From positions 1 to 64,000 of the forward strand of contig NZ_WKJZ01000001.1 in assembly GCF_009763245.1 (NCBI RefSeq): a stretch of 64,000 nt of DNA, written 5' to 3'. The notes beneath the pieces are model-generated. The model was given only the letters and a program-made list of their open reading frames with translations. It had not been told where the DNA came from and made no database searches. The stretch comes from Pseudomonas xionganensis (GTDB taxonomy: Bacteria > Pseudomonadota > Gammaproteobacteria > Pseudomonadales > Pseudomonadaceae). The translations under genes were made by a program, and so were the position numbers. The first letter of the stretch is position 1; each line of letters begins with the position of its first letter. Shown here in pieces: positions 1-11,490 of this stretch.

Positions 1-101
1 CTTTCCGTCAAGCTGTTTTTCAAAATTCTTTTCAGAAAAGCCTTTCTACTCAACCACTTGCGCCTTCGATCTGCTTCTAGCTTCTCGTCAGCGGGAGGCG
101 A

Positions 102-129
102 ATTCTACAGCGTTTCAAACCACTGTCAA
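102..129 (-). promoter_or_regulatory. rRNA operon promoter, proximal (P2-like)
   Basis: On the minus strand a perfect -35 TTGACA (124-129) is separated by 16 bp from a TAGAAT -10 (102-107), followed by a GC-rich discriminator. The strength, the 16-bp spacer and the position downstream of tyrS fit a Pseudomonas rrn promoter. It would transcribe leftward, out of the window. Positions 1-101 would be the untranslated leader of a pre-rRNA; no mature 16S sequence is recognised inside the window. Confidence 0.75.
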
Positions 130-196
130 CCACCTCTTTGATCGCTTCCGATCAAAGCACCAACAGGATCAAACCGCCACCCTGCCAGCCCGGCGC

Positions 197-224
197 ATTC
201 TACGCAGCCTTCACTGCTTTGCAA
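197..224 (-). promoter_or_regulatory. rRNA operon promoter, distal (P1-like)
   Basis: A second minus-strand promoter has -35 TTGCAA (219-224), a 16-bp spacer and -10 TAGAAT (197-202), the same -10 and spacing as the copy 95 bp downstream. Upstream of it (about 231-270 on the plus strand) lies an A/T-rich stretch resembling an UP element. Tandem promoters with an UP element are typical of bacterial rRNA operons. The copy number of promoters is seen directly; the rRNA assignment is inferred from pattern and synteny. Confidence 0.65.
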
Positions 225-336
225 CCCCTCAATTCAACTTAAACCATTGTTTTAAAAGCAGTTAAATGGATTCCTGCAGCGCAAGAGGCACGCATTATGG
301 GCCGCAGGATCTCCCCACCAACGCTTATTGCCAACT

Positions 337-1536
337 TCATTCGGCCTTCAGGGTGACCCGGGCAAAAGCCTTCTTACCAGCCTGATACACATGGGTGCTA
401 TCCAGCCTGCATATAAAGGAGCGATCCACCACCCCGCCATCCACGCGCACGCCACCCGAGCCCAGGAGATCACGCGCCACAGCGGCATTCTTTACCAAGC
501 CTGCTTTATTCAGCAGCGCAGCAATCGGCATATCCTCCGCCGCAGCCAGCTCAATTTCCGGCAGATCATCCGGCAGCTCGCCATCTTTCATGCGATTACC
601 AGCAGAACGGTGCGCACTGGCTGCAGCCTCTTCACCATGGAAGCGCGCCACTATCTCCTCAGCCAGCTTGATCTTGATGTCACGCGGATTAGCTCCAGCC
701 TCGACATCGCGCTTGAATTGCTCGATCTCGCCCATGGAGCGGAAGCTGAGCAATTCGAAGTAACGCCACATCAAGGCATCCGGCATTGAGACCAGCTTGT
801 TGTACATGACCCCCGGCGCTTCCTGGATACCTATGTAGTTGCCCAAGGACTTGGACATCTTCTTCACGCCATCAAGACCTTCGAGCAGCGGCATTGTGAC
901 AACGCACTGCGAGGACTGGCCGTAGGCACGCTGCAGCTCGCGCCCCATCAACAGGTTGAACTTCTGGTCGGTACCGCCCAGTTCGACATCCGCGCGCAAG
1001 GCGACCGAGTCATAGCCCTGCACCAGCGGATAAAGGAACTCATGAATGGCGATTGGCTGATTGGTCGAATAACGTTTACTGAAGTCATCGCGCTCAAGCA
1101 TGCGGGCAACGGTGTATTGCGAGGTCAGACGGATAAAGTCTGCAGGCCCCATCTGATCCATCCAGGTGGAATTGAAGGCCACCTCAGTCTTGGCCGGATC
1201 GAGAATCTTGAAGACCTGAGTTTTATAGGTCTCGGCATTCTCCAGCACCTGCTCACGAGTGAGAGGTGGACGGGTAGCACTCTTACCACTCGGGTCGCCA
1301 ATCATTCCTGTGAAGTCGCCGATCAGGAAAATCACCTGATGCCCCAACTCCTGGAACTGGCGCAGCTTATTAATAAGCACGGTATGACCAAGGTGAAGAT
1401 CCGGCGCGGTCGGATCGAAGCCTGCCTTGATCCGTAGCGGCTGACCCCGCTTGAGCTTTTCGACCAGCTCAGCCTCAACCAGAACCTCTTCTGCGCCGCG
1501 CTTGATTAGCGCCAACTGCTCTTCAACCGACTTCAT
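337..1536 (-). CDS. tyrS: Tyrosyl-tRNA synthetase
   Basis: Charges tRNA-Tyr with tyrosine in the cytoplasm. The 399-residue class I synthetase shows the HLGH nucleotide-binding motif at 48-51, KMSKS at 226-230 and a C-terminal S4-like RNA-binding segment, a normal length for the family. The frame is open 26 codons further upstream, but MKSVEEQL is the conserved N terminus, so the start at 1536 is preferred. P. aeruginosa has two TyrRS genes (tyrS and tyrZ); this locus, beside an rRNA operon and the M23 peptidase/anmK genes, corresponds by synteny to tyrZ (PA0668). Which name applies depends on whether a second copy exists elsewhere. Confidence 0.95.
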   Translation of the reverse strand: MKSVEEQLALIKRGAEEVLVEAELVEKLKRGQPLRIKAGFDPTAPDLHLGHTVLINKLRQFQELGHQVIFLIGDFTGMIGDPSGKSATRPPLTREQVLENAETYKTQVFKILDPAKTEVAFNSTWMDQMGPADFIRLTSQYTVARMLERDDFSKRYSTNQPIAIHEFLYPLVQGYDSVALRADVELGGTDQKFNLLMGRELQRAYGQSSQCVVTMPLLEGLDGVKKMSKSLGNYIGIQEAPGVMYNKLVSMPDALMWRYFELLSFRSMGEIEQFKRDVEAGANPRDIKIKLAEEIVARFHGEEAAASAHRSAGNRMKDGELPDDLPEIELAAAEDMPIAALLNKAGLVKNAAVARDLLGSGGVRVDGGVVDRSFICRLDSTHVYQAGKKAFARVTLKAE

Positions 1537-1574
1537 GACAGCACTCACGACCACTCGAAAACCAAAGGGAACCA

Positions 1575-1602
1575 ACCATACAAGATCGCAGACAAAGCAC
1601 AA
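1575..1602 (-). promoter_or_regulatory. Candidate tyrS promoter
   Basis: On the minus strand TTGTGC (1597-1602), a 16-bp spacer and TATGGT (1575-1580) lie about 40 bp upstream of the tyrS start. The match to sigma-70 is moderate. No T-box-like leader is apparent in the short 5' region. Confidence 0.35.
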
Positions 1603-1749
1603 GTTCTTGACCATGCTGAGGCCAGCTCAAGACCGTCTCGCGACAAGCAGGGTTGCCTACGACTCATTTTGGTTATATTTTATACAGTTAGTGCATATTC
1701 ATCATTTTGTTTATCTATTTTCATTCATTTTCAAAGCCAAAAGACGCCT

Positions 1750-4240
<2,491 letters not shown>

Positions 4241-4252
4241 CCCATAAACAAA

Positions 4253-4277
4253 AACGCCGCGCAAATCGCGCGGCGTT
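4253..4277 (-). terminator. Rho-independent terminator of erpA
   Basis: A perfect 10-bp stem (4253-4262 with 4268-4277) encloses a 5-nt AAATC loop. Read on the minus strand it is followed by TTTTTGTTT, a good U-tract. It lies in the convergent gap between anmK and erpA; on the plus strand there is no U-tract, so it mainly serves erpA. Confidence 0.85.
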
Positions 4278-4294
4278 GAGTTCGGCACCAGCAT

Positions 4295-4645
4295 TCAGAT
4301 CGAGAAAGACGAACCACAGCCACAGGTGGTCGTGGCATTGGGGTTTTTGATCACGAAGCGAGAACCTTCCAGACCTTCCTGATAATCCACCTCGGCACCC
4401 GCCAGATACTGGAAACTCATCGGGTCGACCACCAGGCTGACGCCTTCGCGCTCGACCAGGGTGTCGTCCTCGGCCACTTCCTCATCGAAAGTGAAGCCAT
4501 ACTGAAAACCAGAACAACCGCCTCCGGTCACAAAGACACGGAGTTTAAGGCGCGGATTGCCTTCTTCTTCGACCAGGCTCTTCACCTTGCTCGCAGCGCC
4601 CTGAGTGAAAATCAGGGCTGTAGGGGTGAAGGTTTCGACGCTCAT
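4295..4645 (-). CDS. erpA: Iron-sulfur cluster insertion protein ErpA
   Basis: A-type carrier that delivers [Fe-S] clusters to apo-proteins. The 116-residue protein has the three conserved cluster-binding cysteines C44 (GGGCSGFQY), C108 and C110 (CGCGSSFSI at the C terminus). The frame extends nine codons upstream, but MSVETF is the conserved start and gives the usual length. It is the last gene of a leftward group (argC, coiled-coil protein, bactofilin, erpA), separated from the bactofilin gene by 74 bp containing a small stem (4695-4715), so it may also have its own promoter. Confidence 0.96.
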   Translation of the reverse strand: MSVETFTPTALIFTQGAASKVKSLVEEEGNPRLKLRVFVTGGGCSGFQYGFTFDEEVAEDDTLVEREGVSLVVDPMSFQYLAGAEVDYQEGLEGSRFVIKNPNATTTCGCGSSFSI

Positions 4646-4719
4646 TGAGTTACTCCCGGCGCTAGACGCCATACTGCGTAATGGCAGGCATTATCCGCTT
4701 ACCCGAGAAAAGCGGTCAA

Positions 4720-5130
4720 CTATTCTGCCGGATCAAGACTCTCGGGCAGCTCCAATGGACGCGGCTCATCCTGCAAATGACAGAGACGGCCTTCTATCTG
4801 CGCCCCCATGGCCATCTCCATCAACCCGTAATAGAGATTGCCACGCACCCGTGCGCGAGCACCCAGTTCCAGATGAACACTGGCATGTACATCGCCGATC
4901 ACCTCGCCGTCGATGACAATATGGGGGGCACGAATTTCGCCTTCAACCTGCCCCTGGGCACTGACACGGACCATGCCTTCAGTGGTCAGCAAGTTGCCAC
5001 TGACCTTGCCGTCAACCTGTACGGCGCCCTGAAAGCGCAGATTACCCTGCAGCTCGGCGCCTACCGCAACCAGGCTGGTCTTGCCGCTGAAGCGCTGCAG
5101 ATCAGCTTTGCTTTTGTCTTTATTCCACAT
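4720..5130 (-). CDS. Bactofilin-family polymer-forming protein
   Basis: 136 residues with the bactofilin core: repeated short beta-strands with hydrophobic and Gly periodicity (AELQGNLRFQGAVQVDGKV, then EIRAPHIVIDGEVIGDV). Bactofilins form non-nucleotide filaments that scaffold cell-wall enzymes and cell shape. It follows the coiled-coil membrane protein gene by 9 bp, suggesting that the membrane protein and the bactofilin work together at the envelope. Synteny matches PA0664. Its function in Pseudomonas is not assigned. Confidence 0.88.
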   Translation of the reverse strand: MWNKDKSKADLQRFSGKTSLVAVGAELQGNLRFQGAVQVDGKVSGNLLTTEGMVRVSAQGQVEGEIRAPHIVIDGEVIGDVHASVHLELGARARVRGNLYYGLMEMAMGAQIEGRLCHLQDEPRPLELPESLDPAE

Positions 5131-5139
5131 AGGGACGAC

Positions 5140-5871
5140 TTACTCCTCGTTGTTCCATTTGAACGTGCGCAAGATGGGCTTTTCTCCCTCCACATCGGCG
5201 CGCACCCTGATCTCGCGCGGAACAAAACCTTCGGGCAATTGCAGCTCGGCAAAGCGCCCAGCCTCGGGAATCGCCTGAAAATGCTTGAAAGCGAAAGGGA
5301 TCGACTGCTCACTCAAGGCATCCGCTAAACCCTGGGTCAAAGGCGCCAGTTCCAGCGTTTGCTCTTCTTCACCCTGCTGCCCAGCTAGGGTTACCTGCAA
5401 CTGCCCTTCCAGCTGAGCATCACCCTTGCCCACACGGCTAAGGAGTATCTTGTAGCGGAAAACTCCGCTTCTGTCCGTGGCCTGCACCTCAAAGGTGCGC
5501 ACACGCAGGCCTTCGCGGCGACTGGCAGGCGCCAGCACGCCCTTATAAAAGGCCAGGTCCTGCTGCTGCTTGTATATCTGTTCTTCCAGCAGCTTGATGG
5601 TCAGACGGCTCTGCTCATTGGCCTGCTGACTGACCTTCTCACCACTGCTGAGCACCGCCAGGCGCTGACGCAGACGCTCCAACTGCCCTTCTAGCTCGAC
5701 GACCCGAGCCGACTCCGCAGGCGATTCCTGCCCCTGCTGGGCAACACTGTACGCCTGCCAATAGCACCCGGCATAAAAAGCCAGGGGAATAGCCGCCAGC
5801 ACCAACAGCCAGGCAAACACCTGGCGCCGAATACGCCCCGGATCAGCCGGGCGAACCTCCCAGCCGCCCAT
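5140..5871 (-). CDS. Conserved inner-membrane coiled-coil protein (DUF6776-like)
   Basis: 243 residues: one N-terminal transmembrane segment (about 17-35, VFAWLLVLAAIPLAFYAGC), a coiled coil of roughly 60-110, then a beta-rich C-terminal domain of unknown function, probably periplasmic. The start ATG overlaps the argC stop by one base (TGATG), implying translational coupling with argC. The 9-bp gap to the bactofilin gene makes a membrane partner or anchor for the bactofilin an attractive but unproven role. Synteny matches PA0663. Confidence 0.75.
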   Translation of the reverse strand: MGGWEVRPADPGRIRRQVFAWLLVLAAIPLAFYAGCYWQAYSVAQQGQESPAESARVVELEGQLERLRQRLAVLSSGEKVSQQANEQSRLTIKLLEEQIYKQQQDLAFYKGVLAPASRREGLRVRTFEVQATDRSGVFRYKILLSRVGKGDAQLEGQLQVTLAGQQGEEEQTLELAPLTQGLADALSEQSIPFAFKHFQAIPEAGRFAELQLPEGFVPREIRVRADVEGEKPILRTFKWNNEE

Positions 5872-6905
5872 CAGGGCAACAGTGCCGCGTGGGACAAGCC
5901 AAAGCGCTCATCCAAGCCGAAGAGGATATTCATGTTCTGCACGGCCTGACCGGAAGCGCCCTTGACCAGATTATCGATAACCGACAACACCACCACCAAA
6001 TCACCATCCTGCGGCCGGTGCACGGCAATCCGGCAGACATTGGCGCCGCGCACGCTGCGGGTTTCCGGATGGCTGCCAGCGGGCATCACATCGACAAAAG
6101 GCTCATCGGCATAACGCTTCTCGAACAGCGCCTGCAGATCAACCGAGCGATCCACCACGCGGGCATAAAGGGTGGCATGAATGCCGCGAATCATCGGGGT
6201 CAGATGAGGCACGAAGGTCAGCCCTACCTCACCACCGGTAGCGCGCCGCAGGCCCTGGCGGATCTCTGGCAGATGACGGTGGCCCTTGACGCCGTAGGCC
6301 TTCATGCTCTCGCCAGCCTCGCTGAATAGCGAGCCGACGCTGGCGCCACGGCCGGCGCCGCTGACCCCAGACTTGCAATCGGCAATCAGACTCGTCGCAT
6401 CGGCCAGACCGGACTCCAATAACGGAAGAAAGCCCAGCTGGGTGGCAGTCGGATAGCAACCCGGCACGGCAATCAAACGTGCCTGCTTGATCGTTTCACG
6501 GTTGACTTCAGGCAAACCGTACACCGCCTCAGGCAGCAACTCGGGCGCGCCATGGGGCTGACCATACCACTGCCCCCACTCCTCGGCGTCTTGCAGGCGG
6601 AAGTCAGCGGACAGATCGATGACCTTGGTCCCCGCAGCCAGCAGCTCGCCCGCCAGGGCATGGGCAACGCCATGAGGCGTGGCAAAGAACACCACATCGC
6701 AGGCGCCCAGAGTCGCCACATCCGGCACACTGAAGGCCAGGCCATCGTAATGACCGCGCAGGTTTGGATACAGCTCATCGACACGCAGGCCCGCCTCTGA
6801 GCGCGAAGTGATCACCTCGACCTGGGCCTGGGGATGCTGCGCCAGCAGACGCAACAGTTCGACACCGGTGTAGCCTGTGCCGCCGACGATTCCGACCTTG
6901 ATCAT
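5871..6905 (-). CDS. argC: N-acetyl-gamma-glutamyl-phosphate reductase
   Basis: Third step of arginine synthesis: NADPH-dependent reduction of N-acetylglutamyl phosphate to the semialdehyde. The 344-residue protein has the nucleotide-binding start [11 protein letters not shown] and the catalytic cysteine C150 in PGCYPTAT. Seven extra upstream codons are open, but MIKVGIVGG is the conserved N terminus. It heads the leftward group argC, coiled-coil protein, bactofilin, erpA, and is divergent from hemJ across a 136-bp gap that should hold both promoters. Confidence 0.96.
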   Translation of the reverse strand: MIKVGIVGGTGYTGVELLRLLAQHPQAQVEVITSRSEAGLRVDELYPNLRGHYDGLAFSVPDVATLGACDVVFFATPHGVAHALAGELLAAGTKVIDLSADFRLQDAEEWGQWYGQPHGAPELLPEAVYGLPEVNRETIKQARLIAVPGCYPTATQLGFLPLLESGLADATSLIADCKSGVSGAGRGASVGSLFSEAGESMKAYGVKGHRHLPEIRQGLRRATGGEVGLTFVPHLTPMIRGIHATLYARVVDRSVDLQALFEKRYADEPFVDVMPAGSHPETRSVRGANVCRIAVHRPQDGDLVVVLSVIDNLVKGASGQAVQNMNILFGLDERFGLSHAALLP

Positions 6906-7041
6906 CACTTGCCCCTTTGTCTGCAACGCATTGGAAAGCTGCCGATGATAAAGCCGCTTCGGCCAGGGGCCAACCGCCAGTGGTGACGGACGGGGCCCTG
7001 GCCTCTACTATCGGGGCAATTTCCACCAACGAGTGCCCAAC

Positions 7042-7470
7042 ATGCTCTATCTGTGGCTCAAGGCCCTGCACATCATCGCTATGGTCTGCTGGTTCGCCGG
7101 CCTGTTCTACTTGCCGCGACTGTTTGTCTACCACGCCATGAGCACGGACGAGGTCAGCCGCGAACGTTTCTGCATCATGGAGCGCAAGCTATACCGCGGC
7201 ATTATGTGGCCCTCACTGATCGCAACTGCAGTGCTTGGCCTATGGCTGATCAGCCTCAACCCCAGCTATTACTTCAGCCAGGGCTGGATGCACGTCAAGC
7301 TAACTCTGGTGCTGCTGCTGATCGCCTATCAGTTTGTCTGCGGCGCCCAACTCAAAGCCTTCGCCCGCGGCGAAAACCGTCGCGGGCATGTGTTCTACCG
7401 CTGGTTCAACGAAGCCCCGGTACTGGCCCTGCTAGGAATCGTCATCCTGGTTGTGGTTCGTCCCTTCTGA
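7042..7470 (+). CDS. hemJ: Protoporphyrinogen IX oxidase HemJ
   Basis: Inner-membrane protein for oxidation of protoporphyrinogen IX to protoporphyrin IX in heme synthesis. 142 residues with four hydrophobic segments. The conserved His of the family is H10 in LKALHIIAMVCW, and a conserved Lys follows TM3 in QLKAF. A GTG three codons earlier is possible, but MLYLWLKALH is the family N terminus. It precedes the nitronate monooxygenase gene by 24 bp. Confidence 0.92.
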   Translation: MLYLWLKALHIIAMVCWFAGLFYLPRLFVYHAMSTDEVSRERFCIMERKLYRGIMWPSLIATAVLGLWLISLNPSYYFSQGWMHVKLTLVLLLIAYQFVCGAQLKAFARGENRRGHVFYRWFNEAPVLALLGIVILVVVRPF

Positions 7471-7494
7471 CCTTACTCGACAAGAGGATTGCCT

Positions 7495-8457
7495 ATGTCT
7501 TTGCCTGACCTGCTCGCCCAACGTCTACGCCTGCCAGTGGTTGCCGCTCCGATGTTTCTGGTGTCAAACCCGGCGCTTGTCCTCGCTTGCTGCCGCAGCG
7601 GCATAGTCGGCAGCTTCCCCGCTCTCAATCAGCGCGAAAGCAGCGGTTTCAAGGCCTGGCTGGAAGAAATTGAGGCGGGCCTGGATGATCAATGCGCGCC
7701 CTATGCGGTCAATCTGATCGTACACGGCAGCAACCCGCGCCTGCAGGCCGACCTGGCACTCTGCGTGGAGCACCGGGTACCACTGGTGATCACCAGTCTG
7801 GGAGCGGTCAAGGACGTGGTGGATGCGGTACACAGCTACGGCGGCCTGGTGTTCCATGATGTCACCACCCGTCGCCACGCCGAGAAGGCGGCAGAGGCCG
7901 GGGTCGATGGCCTGATCGCAGTAGCGGCCGGAGCAGGTGGCCATGCCGGCACCTGGAGTCCCTTCGCCCTGCTGGCCGAAATCCGTCAGTTCTTCGACAA
8001 GACCCTGCTACTGGCCGGCTGCCTGAACCGCGGTCATGAGGTGCTGGCCGCCCAGTTGCTGGGGGCGGATCTGGCCTATATGGGCACGCGCCTGATCGCA
8101 ACCCAGGAAAATGCCGCATCAGAGGCCTACAAGCAGATGCTACTGGAGGCCCGTGCCGCCGATATCATCCACACGCCTGCAGTCTCCGGGGTGCCGGCCA
8201 GTTTTATGCGCCAGAGCCTGGAGCAGGCGGGCTACGACCTTAAGCAATTACAGAACAAGGGCGAAATCAATTACGGCGAAAAGCTCAAGCCAATGGATGA
8301 AGAAGCCAAAGCCTGGAAAACCGTGTGGTCCGCAGGCCAAGGCGTCGGCGTGATCAATGATCTGCCCAGCGTCGCTGAACTGGTGGCGCGCCTGGATCAG
8401 GAATACCGTGCGGCGCTGACCCAGGTTGGCGCGCTGCAGCAGCGCTGGCCTGGCTGA
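7495..8457 (+). CDS. Nitronate monooxygenase family flavoprotein
   Basis: 320-residue FMN-dependent TIM-barrel protein of the NMO/2-nitropropane dioxygenase family, which oxidises alkyl nitronates such as propionate 3-nitronate. Visible motifs include AAPMFLVSNP at the N terminus, GVDGLIAVAAGAGGHAG (phosphate/FMN loop) and GADLAYMGTRL near the C-terminal half. ATG 7495 is chosen over an in-frame TTG two codons earlier because a GAGGA ribosome site lies 9 bases upstream. Physiological substrate is not known; detoxification is the usual inference. Confidence 0.88.
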   Translation: MSLPDLLAQRLRLPVVAAPMFLVSNPALVLACCRSGIVGSFPALNQRESSGFKAWLEEIEAGLDDQCAPYAVNLIVHGSNPRLQADLALCVEHRVPLVITSLGAVKDVVDAVHSYGGLVFHDVTTRRHAEKAAEAGVDGLIAVAAGAGGHAGTWSPFALLAEIRQFFDKTLLLAGCLNRGHEVLAAQLLGADLAYMGTRLIATQENAASEAYKQMLLEARAADIIHTPAVSGVPASFMRQSLEQAGYDLKQLQNKGEINYGEKLKPMDEEAKAWKTVWSAGQGVGVINDLPSVAELVARLDQEYRAALTQVGALQQRWPG

Positions 8458-8566
8458 CGGCAGAATGTGAAGCAGCGCGATCTTTGCCCGCCGCCCGCTT
8501 GTTTACAGCGCGGCGCGGCAGCTAGTCTGTAGCCACTGTCGCCGCCCTCAGGACAAGGAAACCGAT

Positions 8567-9526
8567 ATGAGCCAGCCTCGCTTCAAGATTGTCTTTAGTG
8601 GCGAACTGATGCCTGATGTAGGTCTTGAGACGACTAAGGACAATCTGGCGCGCCTGTTCAAAAGCGATATGGCGAAGATCGAGGCACTTTTCAGCGGCAG
8701 CCCCATCGAAATCAAGCGCAACCTCAGCGAAACGGAGGCCGATCATTATCTCAGCGCCCTGCAACGAGCCGGGGCCAAGGTCCGCAAGGAACAGGACCTG
8801 GCGGCCAGCCTGAGCCTGGTAGCAACGGACGACCACCCGGACGAGACACAGGAAAGCACAACCACGGCAGAACCCAGCACGATGACCTGCCCCAAGTGCG
8901 GCCATGAGCAGGCAACGGCCGTTGCCTGCTCGGCCTGCGGTATCGTGATCGAAAAGTACCTCGCTCGTCAGGCACAACTCGCTACAAGCGCCGCCACTCC
9001 CAACACCCAACCCGAACAGGCTGCCAACCCCTACAGCACGCCCAAAACCAGCGTGGCGGAAAGTTTGCCGGAGTTCGGTGAGCTAAAACCCTTCGGCATC
9101 CAGGGCCGCATTGGCCGCCTGCGCTATCTGGCCTGGTCCATGGTACTGGTGCTGGCTTGCCTGCCATTGTTCGGCATCGCCGCTGGCCTAATGGCTGTAT
9201 CAGAGCTGCTCGGCGGCATTCTGATGGCTGCGCTGGGCATTGGCGTTATGGTGGTCGGCATCATGTTCGGAGTGCAGCGCCTGCACGATATTGGCTGGAG
9301 TGGCTGGCTGCTGTTGCTGACCCTGGTACCGGTGGTGGGCGGGGTGTTCTCCCTGCTGCTGTTTATCATCCCCGGCAGCACGGATACCAACCGCTACGGC
9401 CCGCCACCACCGCCAAACAGCATGGCGGTGAAGGTGCTGGCCTGGCTCTGGCTGGGAGTCATCATAGCCGCAATCGTGGCCGCCATTGCCTTGCCGGCAT
9501 TGCTAGGACTGTCCGGCGCGCACTAA
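8567..9526 (+). CDS. Membrane protein: orphan N-terminal domain, zinc ribbon and DUF805
   Basis: 319 residues with three parts. Residues 1-85 form a compact, unrecognised domain rich in Lys/Glu. Residues 108-124 hold a CxxC-x9-CxxC zinc ribbon (C108, C111, C121, C124). From about 170 onward is a DUF805-type membrane domain with four hydrophobic segments and the typical FGIQGRIGRLRYLAWS and RLHDIGWSGW signatures. A Pro-rich stretch (PPPPPN) and a last TM end the protein. The stop overlaps the stop of the convergent AAA+ gene by 4 bp. No function can be assigned. Confidence 0.8.
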   Translation: MSQPRFKIVFSGELMPDVGLETTKDNLARLFKSDMAKIEALFSGSPIEIKRNLSETEADHYLSALQRAGAKVRKEQDLAASLSLVATDDHPDETQESTTTAEPSTMTCPKCGHEQATAVACSACGIVIEKYLARQAQLATSAATPNTQPEQAANPYSTPKTSVAESLPEFGELKPFGIQGRIGRLRYLAWSMVLVLACLPLFGIAAGLMAVSELLGGILMAALGIGVMVVGIMFGVQRLHDIGWSGWLLLLTLVPVVGGVFSLLLFIIPGSTDTNRYGPPPPPNSMAVKVLAWLWLGVIIAAIVAAIALPALLGLSGAH

Positions 9527-11001
9527 CCGGCGCTCACCGTGCGCCCTGCGGCCCAGGCACGCAGGGCGTCCAAGTCTTCAGCCATAACCACGGACAGCGG
9601 CGAAGTGCTCTGGATGCCGCGCAACAGCATGGTCTGATCCACAGCCTGCTGCTGGGCCTGGGCGGCATACAGGGCGCTGACCACCACCTGCTCAATCTCA
9701 GCGCCTGAAAAGCCTGCGCAGGCCGCCGCCAGCTGAGCCAGGTCGAAGCGCTCCGGCGGCAGCTCGCGGCGAGTCAGATGAATGCGGAAGATCTCGGCGC
9801 GCACGCCGGCATCCGGCAGGTCGACAAAGAACAACTCATCGAAGCGGCCCTTGCGCACCAGCTCCGGCGGCAGCCGCGCGATCACGTTGGCGGTGGCCAC
9901 CATAAACACCGGAGTCTGACGCTCGGCCATCCAGGTCAGCAAGGTACCCAGCACCCGCTGGCTCACGCCACCGTCGTTATCACCGGTGGCCAGCCCCTTC
10001 TCGACCTCATCCATCCACAGCACGCAGGGCCCCATCTGTTCGGCCAGCTTGAGGGCCTCGCGCAGATTGCGCTCGGTTTCGCCGAAGAACTTGTTGTACA
10101 GGCTGGCAAAGTCCAGGCGCAGCAGAGGCAAACCCCAGAGCCCGGCCACAGCTTTGGCCGCCAGACTCTTGCCACCGCCCTGCACCCCCACCAACAGCAC
10201 GCCCTTGGGCATATCGGCAGCCTTGCCTTCGAGAAACACCGCCTGGCGCTCGCCCAGCCAGCGCTTGAGGTTGTGCAGACCACCGACATCGGCGAAGCGC
10301 GCGGTGTCGTACTCGAAGCTGAGCACGCCATCGAGGTTGAGCAACTGGAACTTGGTCTTGTTCAGCTCGGGGATATCTTCCTGAGTAATGGCGCCGTCGT
10401 CGCAGATCACATTGCGCGCCAGGGCCCGCGCCTCGCCATGACTGAGGCCGCGCAGGTTCTGCACCACCTGCTGCAGGGTGCGGTTATCGGTGCGTACCCG
10501 GGCGTTGCGGTTGCGTGTACTCCAGGCCGCGGCCTCGTCCCGGACGATGGACAGCAACTCCTCCTCGGATGGCAGCGCCAGGCTGAAGCGCGCGGCATAG
10601 CGCTGCACCTCAGACGGCAGGTCGAGGGCATGGGACACCAGGATCAGCGTCGGCTTGTCGACCGCCTCGGCCATGGCGATCTCCTTGAGCAGACGCACCA
10701 GCCTGGGGTTATCGGTCAGATAGGGGTGCAGATCGCACAGCACATAGAGGGTCGGCTGCGGATCGGCCTTGATCAGCTTGAGCGCTGCTTCCGGCTCCTG
10801 GGTGCTGCTGTCGGCCTGACCGTCGACAAAACTCAGGCGCCGCAGGCCTTCGGTCGCGGACCAGACCTGCAGGCCGACACCACGGCGAATCGCCAGCCCG
10901 GTCAGGGTTTCCAGCACCCGCGCCTCGTCCCAGGACTCGATCAGAATCAGCTTGATCTTGGAGTCGAGCACCAACCCCAGGTCATGAATATCGTTTTTCA
11001 C
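9523..11001 (-). CDS. AAA+ ATPase (spastin/FtsH-like module), function unknown
   Basis: 492 residues. The N-terminal half (about 1-230) is a degenerate, P-loop-lacking domain; the C-terminal half is an AAA module with Walker A GVQGGGKS (Lys K278), Walker [11 protein letters not shown], sensor 1 in [17 protein letters not shown], and an arginine-finger segment [17 protein letters not shown]-terminal helical lid follows. The closest pattern known to me is the conserved Pseudomonas ATPase PA0657. No protease or HNH partner is fused or adjacent. It converges with, and overlaps by 4 bp, the DUF805 gene; upstream it is divergent from the HIT gene. Confidence 0.85.
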   Translation of the reverse strand: MKNDIHDLGLVLDSKIKLILIESWDEARVLETLTGLAIRRGVGLQVWSATEGLRRLSFVDGQADSSTQEPEAALKLIKADPQPTLYVLCDLHPYLTDNPRLVRLLKEIAMAEAVDKPTLILVSHALDLPSEVQRYAARFSLALPSEEELLSIVRDEAAAWSTRNRNARVRTDNRTLQQVVQNLRGLSHGEARALARNVICDDGAITQEDIPELNKTKFQLLNLDGVLSFEYDTARFADVGGLHNLKRWLGERQAVFLEGKAADMPKGVLLVGVQGGGKSLAAKAVAGLWGLPLLRLDFASLYNKFFGETERNLREALKLAEQMGPCVLWMDEVEKGLATGDNDGGVSQRVLGTLLTWMAERQTPVFMVATANVIARLPPELVRKGRFDELFFVDLPDAGVRAEIFRIHLTRRELPPERFDLAQLAAACAGFSGAEIEQVVVSALYAAQAQQQAVDQTMLLRGIQSTSPLSVVMAEDLDALRAWAAGRTVSAG

Positions 11002-11055
11002 GCAGGCTCCCTGTCCTCTAGACTTGAGTCACTTCCACCAGGCCAGGAGGCTTCC

Positions 11056-11394
11056 ATGGACTGTCTGTTCTGCAAGATCGTCGCCGGAGACATCCCCGCG
11101 CGCAAGCTGTATGAAGATGACCAGGTTATCGCCTTCCACGATATCGGGCCGCAGGCCCCGGTGCATTTTCTGGTGATCCCCAAGCAACACATCAGCACCC
11201 TCAATGACCTGGGCGAGGCAGACAAGCTCCTGGCCGGGCATATTCTCTTTACCGCCCAGCGCCTGGCCAACGAGCAGGGCTGCGCGGAGGGATTCAGGGT
11301 GGTGATGAACTGCAATGACCTGGGCGGACAGACCGTGCATCACATCCATATGCATGTGCTGGGTCAGCGCCAGATGCACTGGCCGCCAGGTTGA
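11056..11394 (+). CDS. HIT-family (Hint-like) nucleotide hydrolase
   Basis: 112-residue histidine-triad protein. The triad H96-x-H98-x-H100 is present in VHHIHMHVLG, preceded by the HINT N terminus MDCLFCKIVAGDIPA with a CxxC. Members hydrolyse purine nucleoside phosphoramidates and acyl-AMPs. The same frame is open for many codons upstream inside the antisense of the ATPase, but a GGAGG at 11046-11050 and the conserved N terminus fix the start at 11056. It precedes coq7 by 96 bp. Confidence 0.93.
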   Translation: MDCLFCKIVAGDIPARKLYEDDQVIAFHDIGPQAPVHFLVIPKQHISTLNDLGEADKLLAGHILFTAQRLANEQGCAEGFRVVMNCNDLGGQTVHHIHMHVLGQRQMHWPPG

Positions 11395-11490
11395 TCCGGG
11401 CCACCAGAGCCGCCATGCGCCCTGATCCTGATCAAACCTTGCCCAGCAGTTTGCAGTAAACTGCACAGGTTTTCCGCGCCGGAGGTCCCC

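Noticed and set aside
9778..11055. Long open frame on the plus strand leading into the HIT gene
   Set aside because: It is antisense to the AAA+ ATPase; only the last 112 codons from 11056, with GGAGG in front, are the HIT protein.
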